Below are positions 8,001 through 18,961 of a stretch of DNA of 64,000 nucleotides, piece by piece. The translations under genes were made by a program, and so were the position numbers. The notes beneath the pieces were generated by a model. That model made no database searches, was not told the origin of the DNA, and was given only the letters and a program-made list of their open reading frames with translations. This stretch comes from JBKHXF01 sp046566145 (lineage in GTDB: Bacteria > Actinomycetota > Nitriliruptoria > Nitriliruptorales > Nitriliruptoraceae): NCBI GenBank assembly GCA_046566145.1, contig JBKHXF010000015.1:83910-147909 (forward strand). The letters are read 5' to 3'. Each line of letters opens with the position of its first letter. The stretch's first letter is position 1.

Positions 8001-9397
8001 GCACCACCCCGTCCGGGTCCGCGCTGACCCGCCTGCCGGCCACCGAGGTCGCTGCCCGCGTCCGCGCCGGCGAGCTCGACCCGGTCGACGTCGTCGAGGC
8101 GTCCCTGGCCCGCATCGCCGAGGTCGACCCGAGGGTCGGCGCGTTCGTGCTGGTGCGCGCGGAGGAGGCCCGCGCCGAGGCGGCGGCGGTGCGCGACCGC
8201 GCCGACCTCGCCGACCTCCCGCTCGCCGGCGTCCCGGTCGCCATCAAGGACGTCGCGGACGTCGCCGGGCACCCGACCCGGCACGGCTCGCTCGGCACCT
8301 CGGCGCGGCCCGCCGTCGCGGACGACACCACGGTGGCCCGGCTCCGCGCCGCCGGCGCCGTCGTCGTCGGCAAGACCCGTGGCCCCGAGCTGAGCCTGTG
8401 GGGCACCTCCGACGACGCTGCCGGCGTGGCCCGCAGCCCCTGGGACCTGACGCGCACCGCCGGCGGGTCCTCCGGCGGGTCGGCGGCCGCGGTCGCGTCG
8501 CGGATGGTCCCGATCGCGCTCGCCTCCGACGGCCTCGGTTCGATCCGCATCCCCGCGGCGAACTGCGGGCTCGTCGGCATCAAGCCCGGCTCGGGGGTCG
8601 TGCCGATGCGGGTCGGCGACCGCGACGAGCACTGGTTCGGGCTCAGCCAGTACGGGCCGCTCGCGACCACGGTCGACGACTGCGCGCTGATGCTCGACGT
8701 CCTCGCCGGCGGCACGTCGCTCACCGAGCCGGCCGGGTACCGCGACCCCGAGGCGCCAGCCGGCGGGATGCGCGTGGGGGTGTCCAGCGCACCGCCGGCG
8801 CCGGGCATCACCGTGGACCGTGAGGCCGTGCGGGCCGTGCGGGCGGTCGCGGAGCAGCTCGCGGCCGCCGGCCACGTCGTCAGCACCGCCCGGATCCCCT
8901 ACGGGCCGGCGACGACGCTGGCGCTGGCCCGCCGCTGGTTCCAGGGCGCCGCGCAGGACGTCGACACCCTCGTCGTGGACGAGCCGAGGCTGCAGTCGCG
9001 GACTCGCGCGATGGCCTCGTTCGGCCGGCGGGTCGCGTCGAGCTCCCCGGTCACGGACGCGCAGGCCGAGCGCTGGCGCGACCGGGTCGCCCCGCTGTGG
9101 CGCGACTTCGACGTGCTGGTGCTGCCGGTGCTGGCCCGCCAGCCGCTCGCCGCGGACGCGTGGCGCGAGCGTGGGGTGGTCGCGAACCTCGTGGCGAACC
9201 TGCGCACCTCACCGTTCGCAGCCCCGTGGAACCTCGCCGACGCCCCGGCGATGGCGCTGCCCTCGGGCCTGCACGACGAGGCCGGCCGACCGCTGGTCGT
9301 GCAGCTCGTCGCACCCCACGGCCAGGAGCGCCGCCTGCTCGCCGTGGCGTCGCAGCTCGAGCAGCTGCGGCCGTGGGAGCGTCACGCCCCGCTCTGA
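7997..9397 (+). CDS. Amidase signature family protein
   Basis: A 466-residue amidase of the Ser-cisSer-Lys class, which hydrolyses carboxamides; the substrate is unknown. The catalytic Lys lies in PVAIKDVADV (about residue 81-90), the glycine/serine-rich signature TAGGSSGGSAAA follows near 150-161 with the cis-Ser, and the nucleophile is in ASDGLGSIRIPAAN near 175-188. The GTG start overlaps the moaD-moaE stop by 4 bases, so the two are co-translated, although no pathway link is obvious; GatA is unlikely because no gatB or gatC partner is near. The 3' end overlaps the convergent permease gene by 16 bases. Confidence 0.88.
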   Translation: MSTTPSGSALTRLPATEVAARVRAGELDPVDVVEASLARIAEVDPRVGAFVLVRAEEARAEAAAVRDRADLADLPLAGVPVAIKDVADVAGHPTRHGSLGTSARPAVADDTTVARLRAAGAVVVGKTRGPELSLWGTSDDAAGVARSPWDLTRTAGGSSGGSAAAVASRMVPIALASDGLGSIRIPAANCGLVGIKPGSGVVPMRVGDRDEHWFGLSQYGPLATTVDDCALMLDVLAGGTSLTEPAGYRDPEAPAGGMRVGVSSAPPAPGITVDREAVRAVRAVAEQLAAAGHVVSTARIPYGPATTLALARRWFQGAAQDVDTLVVDEPRLQSRTRAMASFGRRVASSSPVTDAQAERWRDRVAPLWRDFDVLVLPVLARQPLAADAWRERGVVANLVANLRTSPFAAPWNLADAPAMALPSGLHDEAGRPLVVQLVAPHGQERRLLAVASQLEQLRPWERHAPL

Positions 9398-10500
9398 GCC
9401 TCGCCCTCGCCACGCAGCCGCAGCTCGTTGCCGACCGCCGACACGACCGCGGCGGTCGGCACGGCCAGGAACGCCCCGACGATGCCCGCGAGGGTGGCGC
9501 CGGCGGTGAGCGACACGAGGACGACGACCGGGTGCAGGGCCACCGCCCGGCGCATGATGATCGGCTGCAGCACGTTGCCCTCGAGCTGCTGCACGCCGAT
9601 GATCAGGGCGAGCGCGATCAGCGCCTGGATCGGGCCGCCGGCGGCCAGCGCGACCAGCACGGCCACGAGCCCGGCGAGCGCCGCACCGACGACCGGCAGG
9701 AACCCGCCGAGGAACACGAGGGTCGCGAGCGGGAGCACCAGCGGCACGCCGATGATGGCGAGGCCGATGCCGATCCCGACGGCGTCGATGAGCGCGATGG
9801 TCGCGGTCCCGCGCACGTAGCCGCCCAGCGCCGCCCAGGCGCGTCGGCCGGTCGCACGCAGCGTGTCGCGCTGCGCCGCCGGCGTGCGGGCGATGGCCCA
9901 GTCGACGAGCTGCGCGCCGTCCTTCACGAAGAAGAACAGCAGCACCACGAGCAGCGCCAGCCCGGCGACGACCTCCGCGACGGCGGAGAACCCGGTCAGC
10001 ACGCCGGCGAAGATGCGGCTCGACGACCCGGAGGCCGAGGCCCGCGCCTGGGAGATGAGCTCCTCGATGCGCTGGCGGTCGTAGCCGAGCGGCCCCTCCT
10101 CGAGCCACCGGAGGACGTCGCCCACTCCCTCGTCGATCGTGGGACGCAGGTCGAGGATCTGGTCGACGAAGCTCGGGATGAGCAGGGCGATGAGCCCGCC
10201 GATGCTGGCCAGCCCACCGAGCACGACGATGCCGGCGGCGGCGGAGCGGGGCAGGCCCCGGGCCTCGAGCGCCCGCGCCGGCGGCACGCAGATGGTCGCG
10301 AGGATGAGCGCGACGATGACGGGCAGCGTCACGAGGTAGAGCTTCGTCAGCAGCGACAGGGCCCCGAGGAGGGCCACGGCGGTGATGACGAGGCGCCACG
10401 ACCACGCGCCGGCGACGTCGAGCCAGCGGGGGACGGTCGCGCCGGCCACGGGCACACCCCGGCCGTCCGACCGCTGTGCGTCGGTCGTGTCGTCGGTCAT
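9382..10500 (-). CDS. AI-2E family (PerM-type) membrane permease
   Basis: This 372-residue integral membrane protein fits the AI-2E/PerM transporter family: two N-terminal membrane helices (about 35-75), a third near 85-110, a soluble stretch of about 90 residues, then a run of hydrophobic helices from about 165 to 350 including the family's conserved region IALIDAVGIGIGLAIIGVPL and the GGFLPVVGA motif. The family exports small molecules or ions; the solute cannot be told from sequence. ATG at 10500 chosen because upstream open frame is shadow sequence. The 3' end overlaps the amidase gene. Confidence 0.87.
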   Translation of the reverse strand: MTDDTTDAQRSDGRGVPVAGATVPRWLDVAGAWSWRLVITAVALLGALSLLTKLYLVTLPVIVALILATICVPPARALEARGLPRSAAAGIVVLGGLASIGGLIALLIPSFVDQILDLRPTIDEGVGDVLRWLEEGPLGYDRQRIEELISQARASASGSSSRIFAGVLTGFSAVAEVVAGLALLVVLLFFFVKDGAQLVDWAIARTPAAQRDTLRATGRRAWAALGGYVRGTATIALIDAVGIGIGLAIIGVPLVLPLATLVFLGGFLPVVGAALAGLVAVLVALAAGGPIQALIALALIIGVQQLEGNVLQPIIMRRAVALHPVVVLVSLTAGATLAGIVGAFLAVPTAAVVSAVGNELRLRGEGEAQSGA

Positions 10501-10581
10501 GCTCGTCGCCCCCGGTGCCGGTGTGGTGGACCGGCGCGAGCCTAGGTCCCACGCCCCCGAGAACCCGCGAGGAGCCCCACG

Positions 10582-10773
10582 TTGCGTTGGTACTACTGCC
10601 TCGAGCACGGCCGACCCGAACCGGAGGGCGACGCCTGCCGCGCCGACGACCGCCTCGGCCCGTACCCGACCCAGGAGGCCGCGCTCGCCTGGCGCGAGCA
10701 GGTCGACTCCCGCAACGAGGCGTGGGACGAGCAGGACGAGGCCTGGGACGGCGAGGACGGGGCAGAGGACTAG
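10582..10773 (+). CDS. Small acidic conserved protein (63 aa)
   Basis: A 63-residue protein, beginning RWYYCLEHGRPEPEGDACR, with two Cys near the N-terminus and a strongly acidic, Trp-containing tail. It resembles a class of short actinobacterial proteins with the pattern YYCLxH...E...C...DRLGPY that have no known function. Start is TTG at 10582 preceded by GAGGAG seven bases upstream, which supports translation in spite of the rare start codon. It sits in the divergent gap between the permease and a lipoprotein. Confidence 0.7.
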   Translation: MRWYYCLEHGRPEPEGDACRADDRLGPYPTQEAALAWREQVDSRNEAWDEQDEAWDGEDGAED

Positions 10774-10856
10774 TCCCGCGTGACCACGCACGGGTACTCT
10801 CGTTGCATCCCGCGTCGAGCCCGATCCTCCGCACCTGACCGACGAGGTCCCGCCCC

Positions 10857-11567
10857 GTGTCGCCGAGCACCCTCCGCCGCGCCGCGGCCGTCGTCGCCTC
10901 CCTGCTGCTGGCCGCCTGCGCCGGCGGCGACCCCGAGCCGGCCGCGTCGCCCCGCGACGTCTCCACCATCGGCCAGCCGGCCTCGCCGTCGCCCGAGCCC
11001 TCACCGACCCCGACGGAGATCGACGTCACCACGATCCCCGACGAGATCACCCTCGAGTACGCCCAGGCCGTGATCGACGCGATCATGGAGGAGCAGGGCG
11101 AGGTCTTCGCCCAGGTCCTCTCCCGCCCCGCCGGTCTCGACAACGAGATCACCGAGGAGGAAGTCGACCGCCTCTTCGCCATCCTCGAGGGCGAGGCGCT
11201 GACCTTCCGTCTGGAGGAGTTGGCGAAGGTCGCGAGCGACGAGTCGATCCGGGAGTCGCTCGTACCGCCCGAGGACTTCACCGGGTTCCGCTACCTCGTC
11301 GAGCACGCGCCGGAGTTGGACAGGACGTGCCTGGTCCTCGTTGCGAAGGCTGATCTGTCGGGCAGCACGGGGGGAGGCGTCCTCGACACGTTGTTCGTTC
11401 TGTCGCTCATCCCTGCTGTCGGCGAGGCAGGTCCGGCAGCGTGGAAACTCGCCCAAGCGGTGAGCAACGCCGATGCGAGCCAGGACGGCGAGTGGCTCAC
11501 GGCGGACCTCGCGTACTTCTCCGAGCTTCTCACCACGACCTGTGGAGGTAGCGATGCGGACTCGTGA
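10857..11567 (+). CDS. Putative lipoprotein
   Basis: The 236-residue product has a lipoprotein signal: a basic start, a hydrophobic stretch (AAAVVASLLL) and the lipobox LLAAC ending at about residue 20, followed by a Pro/Ser-rich linker. The mature part is rich in acidic residues and has no domain I recognise; one Cys near the middle (RTCLVL) and one near the end (TTTCGG) could form a disulfide. GTG start with GAGG upstream. The third-position GC drops slightly in the 3' half. Its end overlaps the start of the next secreted protein by 14 bases, suggesting the two are co-expressed at the cell surface. Confidence 0.75.
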   Translation: MSPSTLRRAAAVVASLLLAACAGGDPEPAASPRDVSTIGQPASPSPEPSPTPTEIDVTTIPDEITLEYAQAVIDAIMEEQGEVFAQVLSRPAGLDNEITEEEVDRLFAILEGEALTFRLEELAKVASDESIRESLVPPEDFTGFRYLVEHAPELDRTCLVLVAKADLSGSTGGGVLDTLFVLSLIPAVGEAGPAAWKLAQAVSNADASQDGEWLTADLAYFSELLTTTCGGSDADS

Positions 11568-12423
11568 GGTTCTCGCCGCACTGATGCTCGTCGCCGCGCT
11601 GCCGGCGCAGGCGGCAGCGGCCGGCGGCCCGAGTGGCGGTTCCGAGCTCAGCATCGACGGGAAGACAACGACGACAGTCACGGTGCCCGGATCGAGCTCG
11701 GGCGCTGGTGGCTCGGCCGGCGGTGGCGGGAACGGGGGCACTGCGGCCTCGGACGGCCGCGTGCCCGTCAGCTACCGGATCATGTCGACCTCGGGCGGCG
11801 AGTACTGCATCGCGACCCGGACCGTCCGGGTCGACCCGTCCCAGGTGACGAGCACGCTCGAGTTCCAGAACCGGGCCTTCTTCCTCGCCTACGACCGCAT
11901 CACCGCGGACGGCACCGTGGTCGGCCCGTGCCCGGGCGCCGCGGCGGCAACGATCGACCCGACCCCCGCCCTGGAGTTCGCCGCGTCGATCGTGGACCAG
12001 CTCCCGCGCCCCGCACCGATCGTCGAGCCCGGCGAGGCACTGACGGGGCTTCGGATGTACCTGGAGCTCGGTCCCGAGCTGACGCCGGGGGAGCCGCTGA
12101 CCTTCGAACGCACCCGGACGCTGGCGCTGGGCGAGGTCACGGTGCCGGTGACGGTGTCGGCGGTCGGGACCTACACGGTCGACTGGGGCGACGGCTCACC
12201 GGTCGAGACCCACGACCGCGCCGGCCGCGGCTACCGCGAGGGCGCACCGGCGGTGACGCACGTGTGGCAGGACCGTGGCACCTACACGGTCACGGTCCAG
12301 GACACGTGGGTGCTGACCGTGCGGGCCGAGGGCGTCGGCACGTTCACGCTGCGCCGCACGCTCACGCCGCGCAGCCGCGACGTGCCGGTCACCGAGGTCC
12401 AGGCCGTGATCGTCGGGGACTGA
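11554..12423 (+). CDS. Secreted protein with C-terminal PKD-like domain
   Basis: A 289-residue exported protein: signal peptide MRTREVLAALMLVAALPAQA, a Gly/Ser-rich linker, a middle region of unknown fold with two Cys, and a C-terminal PKD-like beta-sandwich (about 200-275) marked by VDWGDGSP and HVWQDRGTYTVTV. PKD domains mediate surface or carbohydrate/protein contacts. ATG at 11554 is preceded by GGAGG; the longer frame upstream is the shadow of the lipoprotein gene. Overlap with that gene implies one transcription unit. Confidence 0.8.
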   Translation: MRTREVLAALMLVAALPAQAAAAGGPSGGSELSIDGKTTTTVTVPGSSSGAGGSAGGGGNGGTAASDGRVPVSYRIMSTSGGEYCIATRTVRVDPSQVTSTLEFQNRAFFLAYDRITADGTVVGPCPGAAAATIDPTPALEFAASIVDQLPRPAPIVEPGEALTGLRMYLELGPELTPGEPLTFERTRTLALGEVTVPVTVSAVGTYTVDWGDGSPVETHDRAGRGYREGAPAVTHVWQDRGTYTVTVQDTWVLTVRAEGVGTFTLRRTLTPRSRDVPVTEVQAVIVGD

Positions 12424-12577
12424 CCGGCCCCGGCCCGGCACCCGCGCGCCCGCGAGTACCACCCGAGGCGCCCGTGGGGAAGCACCTCGTGCCGCTCGTG
12501 CGGGTCGCGCGCCCCCTGCCGGACCGCTCGTGCGACATCCGCACGTTCGCAACCAGCAAGCACCGTGGACAACCGCC

Positions 12578-12590
12578 CCACATCTTGTGG
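12578..12590. promoter_or_regulatory. Dyad CCACA-N3-TGTGG upstream of nrdJ
   Basis: Perfect 5-base arms around a 3-base centre. Its centre is about 62.5 bases from that of the CACAACATGTTGTG palindrome downstream, close to six helical turns, and both share the ACA...TGT core. A repressor such as NrdR that binds paired boxes on the same helix face would fit, but neither site matches the published NrdR box consensus closely. Confidence 0.35.
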
Positions 12591-12639
12591 ACGGGGTGTG
12601 GAGCACCCTGTCGAGGACGGGTCTCGGATACCCTCGAAC

Positions 12640-12653
12640 CACAACATGTTGTG
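12640..12653. promoter_or_regulatory. Perfect palindrome CACAACATGTTGTG, nrdJ operator candidate
   Basis: A 14-bp perfect dyad about 66 bases upstream of the likely -35 box of nrdJ. Candidate binding site for a regulator of ribonucleotide reductase, for which NrdR is the usual one. It lacks the GAAC/GTTC arms of an actinobacterial LexA box. Confidence 0.45.
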
Positions 12654-12718
12654 CTCGGGTTGTGTAGATGGCCCCCACCGGTGGTGGTCGACGCCTCGGA
12701 TGGGTGCGTGCAGACTCG

Positions 12719-12748
12719 TTGACACGAGAGCCGCCGCGGGGTTGTAAT
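12719..12748 (+). promoter_or_regulatory. Sigma-70-like promoter of nrdJ
   Basis: TTGACA at 12719-12724 and TGTAAT at 12743-12748 with an 18-base spacer. A start site near 12755 would give a leader of about 50 bases with the ribosome-binding sequence GAGGAG 9 bases before the ATG. The match to both hexamers is unusually good for this GC-rich genome. Confidence 0.6.
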
Positions 12749-12805
12749 CACACGGCTGTCATCACCGCCGCAGACGCGCCGAGCACGCACGAGGAGCACA
12801 CGCCC

Positions 12806-15622
<2,817 letters not shown>

Positions 15623-15642
15623 GCTGACCGCTCTCACCGGAC

Positions 15643-15671
15643 GAGGGGACGTCCCGACGGGGCGTCCCCTC
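15643..15671 (+). terminator. Strong hairpin terminator after nrdJ
   Basis: A perfect 9-bp stem GAGGGGACG / CGTCCCCTC with an 11-base loop, 20 bases after the nrdJ stop. There is only a C/T-rich tail rather than a run of T. It separates nrdJ from the restriction island. Confidence 0.75.
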
Positions 15672-15742
15672 CGTCGTGTCGGACGTGATCACAGGCGCCG
15701 ACTACGTTCCCGCCCTAGGGCGACCCCGGGGGAGCGCACGCC

Positions 15743-17782
15743 GTGCCTGACGAGTACCGACACAGCGAGGCCGTCGGCCTGATCTGGTCCATCGCGGACC
15801 TGCTGCGGGGCACCTACAAGGCCCACGACTACGGCGACGTCATCCTGCCGTTGGTGGTGCTGCGCCGGCTCGACCAGGCGCTCGTCGGAACGAAGCAGGC
15901 CGTACTCGACCGCAACGCCCAGCTCGAGACGCAGGGCATCGAGAACCGCGAGCCGGTCCTGCGGGCCACGTCGGCCCGATCCTTCTACAACACGTCGCCG
16001 TTGACGTTCGACCGGCTCATCGACGACGAGGACAATGTCGCGGCGAACCTGCGGGCCTACATCGAGGCGTTCTCGCCCAACGCCCGTGACGTGATGGAGA
16101 AGTTCGGGTTCGACAGCCAGATCGACAGGCTGAACGCCGCTGGTCTGCTCTACCCGGTGCTGGCCAGGTTCGTCGACGTCGACCTGCATCCCGACCGGGT
16201 GTCCAACATGGACATGGGCTACGTCTTCGAGGAACTCATCCGCAAGTTCGCGGAGATGTCCAATGAGACGGCCGGTGAGCACTTCACCCCGCGCGAGGTC
16301 ATCGCGCTCATGGTGGAGCTGCTGTTCGCCCACGACTGGGACCGGCTCCGACAGCCCGGCGCAATCGTGACGATGTACGACCCCGCGGCCGGGACCGGCG
16401 GGATGCTGTCGGTGGCGGAGGAGCACCTGCGGGACCGCAACGGGCAGGCCCGCCTGGTCCCGCACGCCCAGGAGCTCAACGACGAGTCGTACGCGATCTG
16501 CAAGGCCGACATGCTCATCAAGGGGCAGGAGGCCGACAACGTCGCGTTCGGCAACAGCTTCACCGACGACGCCTTCGCGACCCGCACGTTCGACTACGTC
16601 ATCGCGAACCCGCCGTACGGCGTCGACTGGAAGGGCTACGCGAAGCCAATCGAGCGCGAGCACGCCGAGCTCGGCCACGACGGCCGGTTCGGGCCCGGGC
16701 TCCCATCGAAGTCCGACGGGCAGCTGCTGTTCCTCCTCCACATGCTGTCGAAGCTGAAGCCCTACGACGAGGCAACCGGTACCGGCGGCGGCCGCATGGC
16801 CATCATCATGAACGGCAGCCCGCTGTTCTCCGGTGCACCGGGGGGCGGCGAGTCGGAGATTCGCCGCCACGTCATCGAGCACGACCTGCTCGAGGCCATC
16901 GTCGCGATGCCCGACCAGCTGTTCTACAACACCGGCATCTCCACCTACGTGTGGATCCTGACCAACCGCAAGCCCGCCGATCGGGCCGGCACCGTCCAGC
17001 TCATCGACGGTCGCGAGCTGTTCCAGAAGATGCGCAAGAGCCTCGGCAACAAGCGCAACGAGCTCGGTGCCGATCACATCGACGAGCTCGTCCGGCTCTA
17101 CCGCGACAACCCCGACGGCGACGACCGGTCCAAGGTGCTCCGCAACCACGAGTTCGGCTTCCGTCGCGTCACCATCGAACGGCCACGACGCGCCCGCTAC
17201 GACGGTGGTCCCCGCGCCGTCGAGCGGCTCCGAGAGTCCCCGGACTGGACCGTCGACAACGTCCGCAAGGCCGACGCCGACCGCGCCGGCGAGGTCCTCG
17301 CCGCCCTCGAGCAGGCCGTCGGCGACCTGCCCACCGACGGCATCGCCCTCAACGACGCGATGACGAAGCTCAAGAAGCACCCCGACTTCCCGGCGCTGCT
17401 GAAGAAGGCCAAGGACGCCGTCCTCGACACCCTCTCCGTCGACGACCCCGACGCCCCCGTCATGGTCGACCGCAAGGGCAACCCGATCGCCGACAGCGAC
17501 CTCCGCGGCCAGGAGACCGTCCCCCTCCCGGACGGCTACGACCCCGACGACACCCGCACCGACTGGCTCCGCGACGGCGTCGACGAGTACGTCAAGGCCG
17601 AGGTCCTCCCGCACGCCCCCGACGCCTGGCCCGACCACACCAAGACCAAGCTCGGCTACGAGATCCCCTTCACCCGCATCTTCTACACCTACACCCCGCC
17701 CCGCCCCCTCGAGGAGATCGACGCCGACCTCCGCAAGGTCGAACAGGAGATCCTCGACCTCCTCGGCCAGGTGACGGGATGA
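15743..17782 (+). CDS. hsdM: Type I restriction-modification methyltransferase subunit HsdM
   Basis: The 679-residue N6-adenine methyltransferase subunit has an N-terminal four-helix HsdM domain (about 1-165) and a catalytic domain with the SAM-binding motif DPAAGTGGM starting at D213 and the catalytic motif NPPYG at 289-293. With HsdS it forms the M2S1 methylase that protects host DNA. The C-terminal third (about 470-679) is a charged extension longer than in the classical E. coli protein. Start is GTG at 15743. Its stop overlaps the hsdS ATG by 4 bases (ATGA), so the two subunits are translated together. It begins the accessory island after the nrdJ terminator. Confidence 0.95.
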   Translation: MPDEYRHSEAVGLIWSIADLLRGTYKAHDYGDVILPLVVLRRLDQALVGTKQAVLDRNAQLETQGIENREPVLRATSARSFYNTSPLTFDRLIDDEDNVAANLRAYIEAFSPNARDVMEKFGFDSQIDRLNAAGLLYPVLARFVDVDLHPDRVSNMDMGYVFEELIRKFAEMSNETAGEHFTPREVIALMVELLFAHDWDRLRQPGAIVTMYDPAAGTGGMLSVAEEHLRDRNGQARLVPHAQELNDESYAICKADMLIKGQEADNVAFGNSFTDDAFATRTFDYVIANPPYGVDWKGYAKPIEREHAELGHDGRFGPGLPSKSDGQLLFLLHMLSKLKPYDEATGTGGGRMAIIMNGSPLFSGAPGGGESEIRRHVIEHDLLEAIVAMPDQLFYNTGISTYVWILTNRKPADRAGTVQLIDGRELFQKMRKSLGNKRNELGADHIDELVRLYRDNPDGDDRSKVLRNHEFGFRRVTIERPRRARYDGGPRAVERLRESPDWTVDNVRKADADRAGEVLAALEQAVGDLPTDGIALNDAMTKLKKHPDFPALLKKAKDAVLDTLSVDDPDAPVMVDRKGNPIADSDLRGQETVPLPDGYDPDDTRTDWLRDGVDEYVKAEVLPHAPDAWPDHTKTKLGYEIPFTRIFYTYTPPRPLEEIDADLRKVEQEILDLLGQVTG

Positions 17783-18960
17783 GGGTCGCACCGCTCTGGT
17801 CTGTAGTGGAGCCTGCAGGGATAAAGGTCTCGCCCTCGGCCATCCCCGGCACGCCAGAGATCGTCGAGCACTACGCCATCGACGAGCTGGGTGTCACCGG
17901 ACAGCCGCGACGGCAGGTCCCGTCTGAGATCGCCAGCGACAAGTTTCTGGTTCGGATCGACGACCTCCTCGTGTCCCGGCTGAACCCGCGCAAGGGCCAC
18001 GTGTTCGAGGTGGCCGCACACGACGTGCCGAGCATCGCCTCGACCGAGTTCGCGGTCGTGCGGCCACTCGGTTCTGTCGACCGCCGCTTCATCAAGTACG
18101 TCCTGACCAGCGAGCGAACTCGTCGGCTTCTCGACTCGCAAGTCCGATCCGCGACGAAGAGTCACGGTCGCGTCGAGTTCGACGCCATCTGGAGCCTGCC
18201 CGTCCCGGTGCCACCGCTGGAGACGCAACGCCGCATCGCGGACTACCTCGACACCGAGACCGCCCGCATCGACACCCTCATCACCAAGAACACCCACGCC
18301 GCCGCGCTCGTCGAGGAGCGGTACGCGGCTGGGGTCGAATCTGTTGTGGCCGGCGCCCGCCGGCGACACGGGGACGTTGCCCTGCAGTATGCGACAGAGC
18401 GAATCATGACGGGCTTGGACTTCGCGGCTGCTGACCTCTCCATGGATGAGCTCGTCGGACACGTGCGTTACGTCCGTACGACGGACATCAGTGACCCTGA
18501 CACGCTCAAGCCTGAGGGGGTGTACGCCAACCGAGAGTGGATCGGGCGGGACTCAATGGCGATGGAACACGACCTCCTTCTGACGCGCGCCGGGTCGATA
18601 GGAACGGCTTACCGGCATCGCGGGACTCCTGTGGCGTTCGCCGGTTACCTCGTGGGTGTCCGACCCGGTCGTGCGAGCAGCGACTGGCTGCGGGTCTTCG
18701 TCGAGAGCCAGAACTACTGGGACCAAGTCGCGGTCGGCGCCGTTCGGAGCACGATCGACAACTTCTCAGGAGGCAAGTACGCGGCGATGCGTGTTCCGGT
18801 GCCGCCTGCGGATGAGCAGGCGAGGCTCAGCTCGGAGGTCGCGGATAGCCGCCAAGGGATGCGGCGGGCTGTGGCCGCGCTGCGTCGTCAGCAGGCTCTC
18901 TTGCTTGAACGCCGACAAGCGCTCATCACTGCAGCGGTCACCGGCGAGATCGAGGTCTGA
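17779..18960 (+). CDS. hsdS: Type I restriction-modification specificity subunit HsdS
   Basis: A 393-residue specificity subunit with two target-recognition domains (about 1-150 and 200-345), each followed by a conserved helical spacer: PVPPLETQRRIADYLDTETARID and RVPVPPADEQARLSSEV (both given in parts of the conserved region). The chain ends in the usual ITAAVTGEIEV. It reads two half-sites of a bipartite DNA sequence; the sequence itself cannot be predicted by eye. ATG at 17779 overlaps the hsdM stop. Base composition is lower in GC in the second recognition domain, consistent with domain exchange. The hsdR gene is not next to it but 4.7 kb downstream. Confidence 0.93.
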   Translation: MRVAPLWSVVEPAGIKVSPSAIPGTPEIVEHYAIDELGVTGQPRRQVPSEIASDKFLVRIDDLLVSRLNPRKGHVFEVAAHDVPSIASTEFAVVRPLGSVDRRFIKYVLTSERTRRLLDSQVRSATKSHGRVEFDAIWSLPVPVPPLETQRRIADYLDTETARIDTLITKNTHAAALVEERYAAGVESVVAGARRRHGDVALQYATERIMTGLDFAAADLSMDELVGHVRYVRTTDISDPDTLKPEGVYANREWIGRDSMAMEHDLLLTRAGSIGTAYRHRGTPVAFAGYLVGVRPGRASSDWLRVFVESQNYWDQVAVGAVRSTIDNFSGGKYAAMRVPVPPADEQARLSSEVADSRQGMRRAVAALRRQQALLLERRQALITAAVTGEIEV

Positions 18961-18961
18961 C

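Larger units (their letters stand above)
12424..12805. other. 382-base intergenic region upstream of nrdJ
   Basis: No credible gene is present. The region is noticeably less GC-rich than its surroundings in its second half and holds a CCACA-N3-TGTGG dyad, a perfect 14-bp palindrome and a sigma-70-like promoter, listed separately. The ribosome-binding sequence GAGGAG of nrdJ is at 12791-12796. Confidence 0.7.

Noticed and set aside
8000..9397. GatA subunit of the tRNA amidotransferase
   Set aside because: No gatB or gatC gene nearby and the context is the molybdopterin fusion; a general amidase is the safer call.
12630..12660. LexA box upstream of nrdJ
   Set aside because: The palindrome lacks the GAAC/GTTC half-sites of actinobacterial LexA sites.
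15689..17791. 700-codon minus-strand frame opposite hsdM
   Set aside because: Shadow frame of hsdM; low-complexity composition and no motif.
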